From contig JAPEVC010000379.1 in assembly GCA_027946555.1 (NCBI GenBank), positions 1 through 20,422 of the forward strand: DNA of 20,422 nucleotides, written 5' to 3'. The translations under genes and the position numbers were made by a program. How positions within the stretch are numbered: the stretch's first letter is position 1; every line of letters starts with the position of its first letter. The stretch is from Gnomoniopsis sp. IMI 355080. Lineage: Eukaryota; Ascomycota; Sordariomycetes; Diaporthales; Gnomoniaceae. Of the stretch, positions 20,391 to 20,422 are shown in pieces. The notes beneath the pieces are model-generated. The model was not told where the DNA came from. It did no database searches and saw nothing but the letters and a program-made list of their open reading frames with translations.

Positions 20391-20422
20391 AAATCGCATG
20401 TGGCTCTTGAACTCCTCCTTCT

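Larger units (their letters stand above)
19491..20422 (+). promoter_or_regulatory. Probable promoter and long CT-rich 5' leader of a gene beyond the right edge
   Basis: From about 19550 the + strand becomes C/T-rich with repeated CTTC, TCTC and GTCTTG strings, typical of fungal leaders. ATG is almost absent over about 890 bases, with a single clear case at 20026. AAG-GTAAGA at 20382-20390 looks like a splice donor with no coding frame leading into it, so it would be an intron in the untranslated leader. The gene itself, and so its product, lies outside the window. Confidence 0.5.

Noticed and set aside
1..20422. tRNA, rRNA, CRISPR arrays and terminal repeats of transposons
   Set aside because: No GGTTCGANNCC-type B box on either strand, no regularly spaced repeats, and no long direct or inverted repeats were found by eye. 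A covariance-model scan and a self-alignment would be decisive.

Overview
The window looks like nuclear DNA of a filamentous ascomycete, probably a Sordariomycete. The evidence is short introns (52-79 bp) with GTAAG/GTATGT/GTGAGT donors, CT-rich leaders, a CACA-ATG-GC start context, microsatellites and homopolymer runs, and several copies of the palindrome TACCTAGGTA. No operon, Shine-Dalgarno site, tRNA, rRNA or CRISPR array was seen. The placement is inferred from style, not from a marker gene.

Layout: (1) 1-556 is upstream DNA with a CCAAT box and a TATA-like box. (2) 557-2040 (+) is a spliced gene for a multi-pass membrane protein of unknown function. Three introns are clear; the join between exons 2 and 3 (about 925-1051) is unresolved and needs a frame change. 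(3) 2041-8280 is a 6.2 kb gene-poor stretch holding only weak, short reading frames, of which the minus-strand pair at 3410-3873 is the most protein-like. (4) 8281-9207 (-) is an uninterrupted gene for a 308-residue Ser/Pro/Ala-rich, probably disordered protein with a basic, nuclear-signal-like C-terminus. (5) 9208-10420 is its leader and promoter, with long purine tracts on the + strand, hence pyrimidine tracts on its own coding strand. (6) 10421-19490 is about 9 kb without a convincing gene, containing a (AC)17 microsatellite, homopolymer runs, palindromes and a few doubtful reading frames. (7) 19491-20422 has the character of a long CT-rich 5' leader of a + strand gene that begins beyond the right edge. 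It holds one small upstream reading frame and ends at a GTAAGA splice donor.

The two clear genes show no evident functional link. No new biological system can be demonstrated here. The best leads are the unassigned membrane protein, the conserved-looking disordered protein, the recurring palindrome, and the long leader at the right edge. Most other open frames fall in the size range expected by chance for 20 kb of DNA with balanced base composition.
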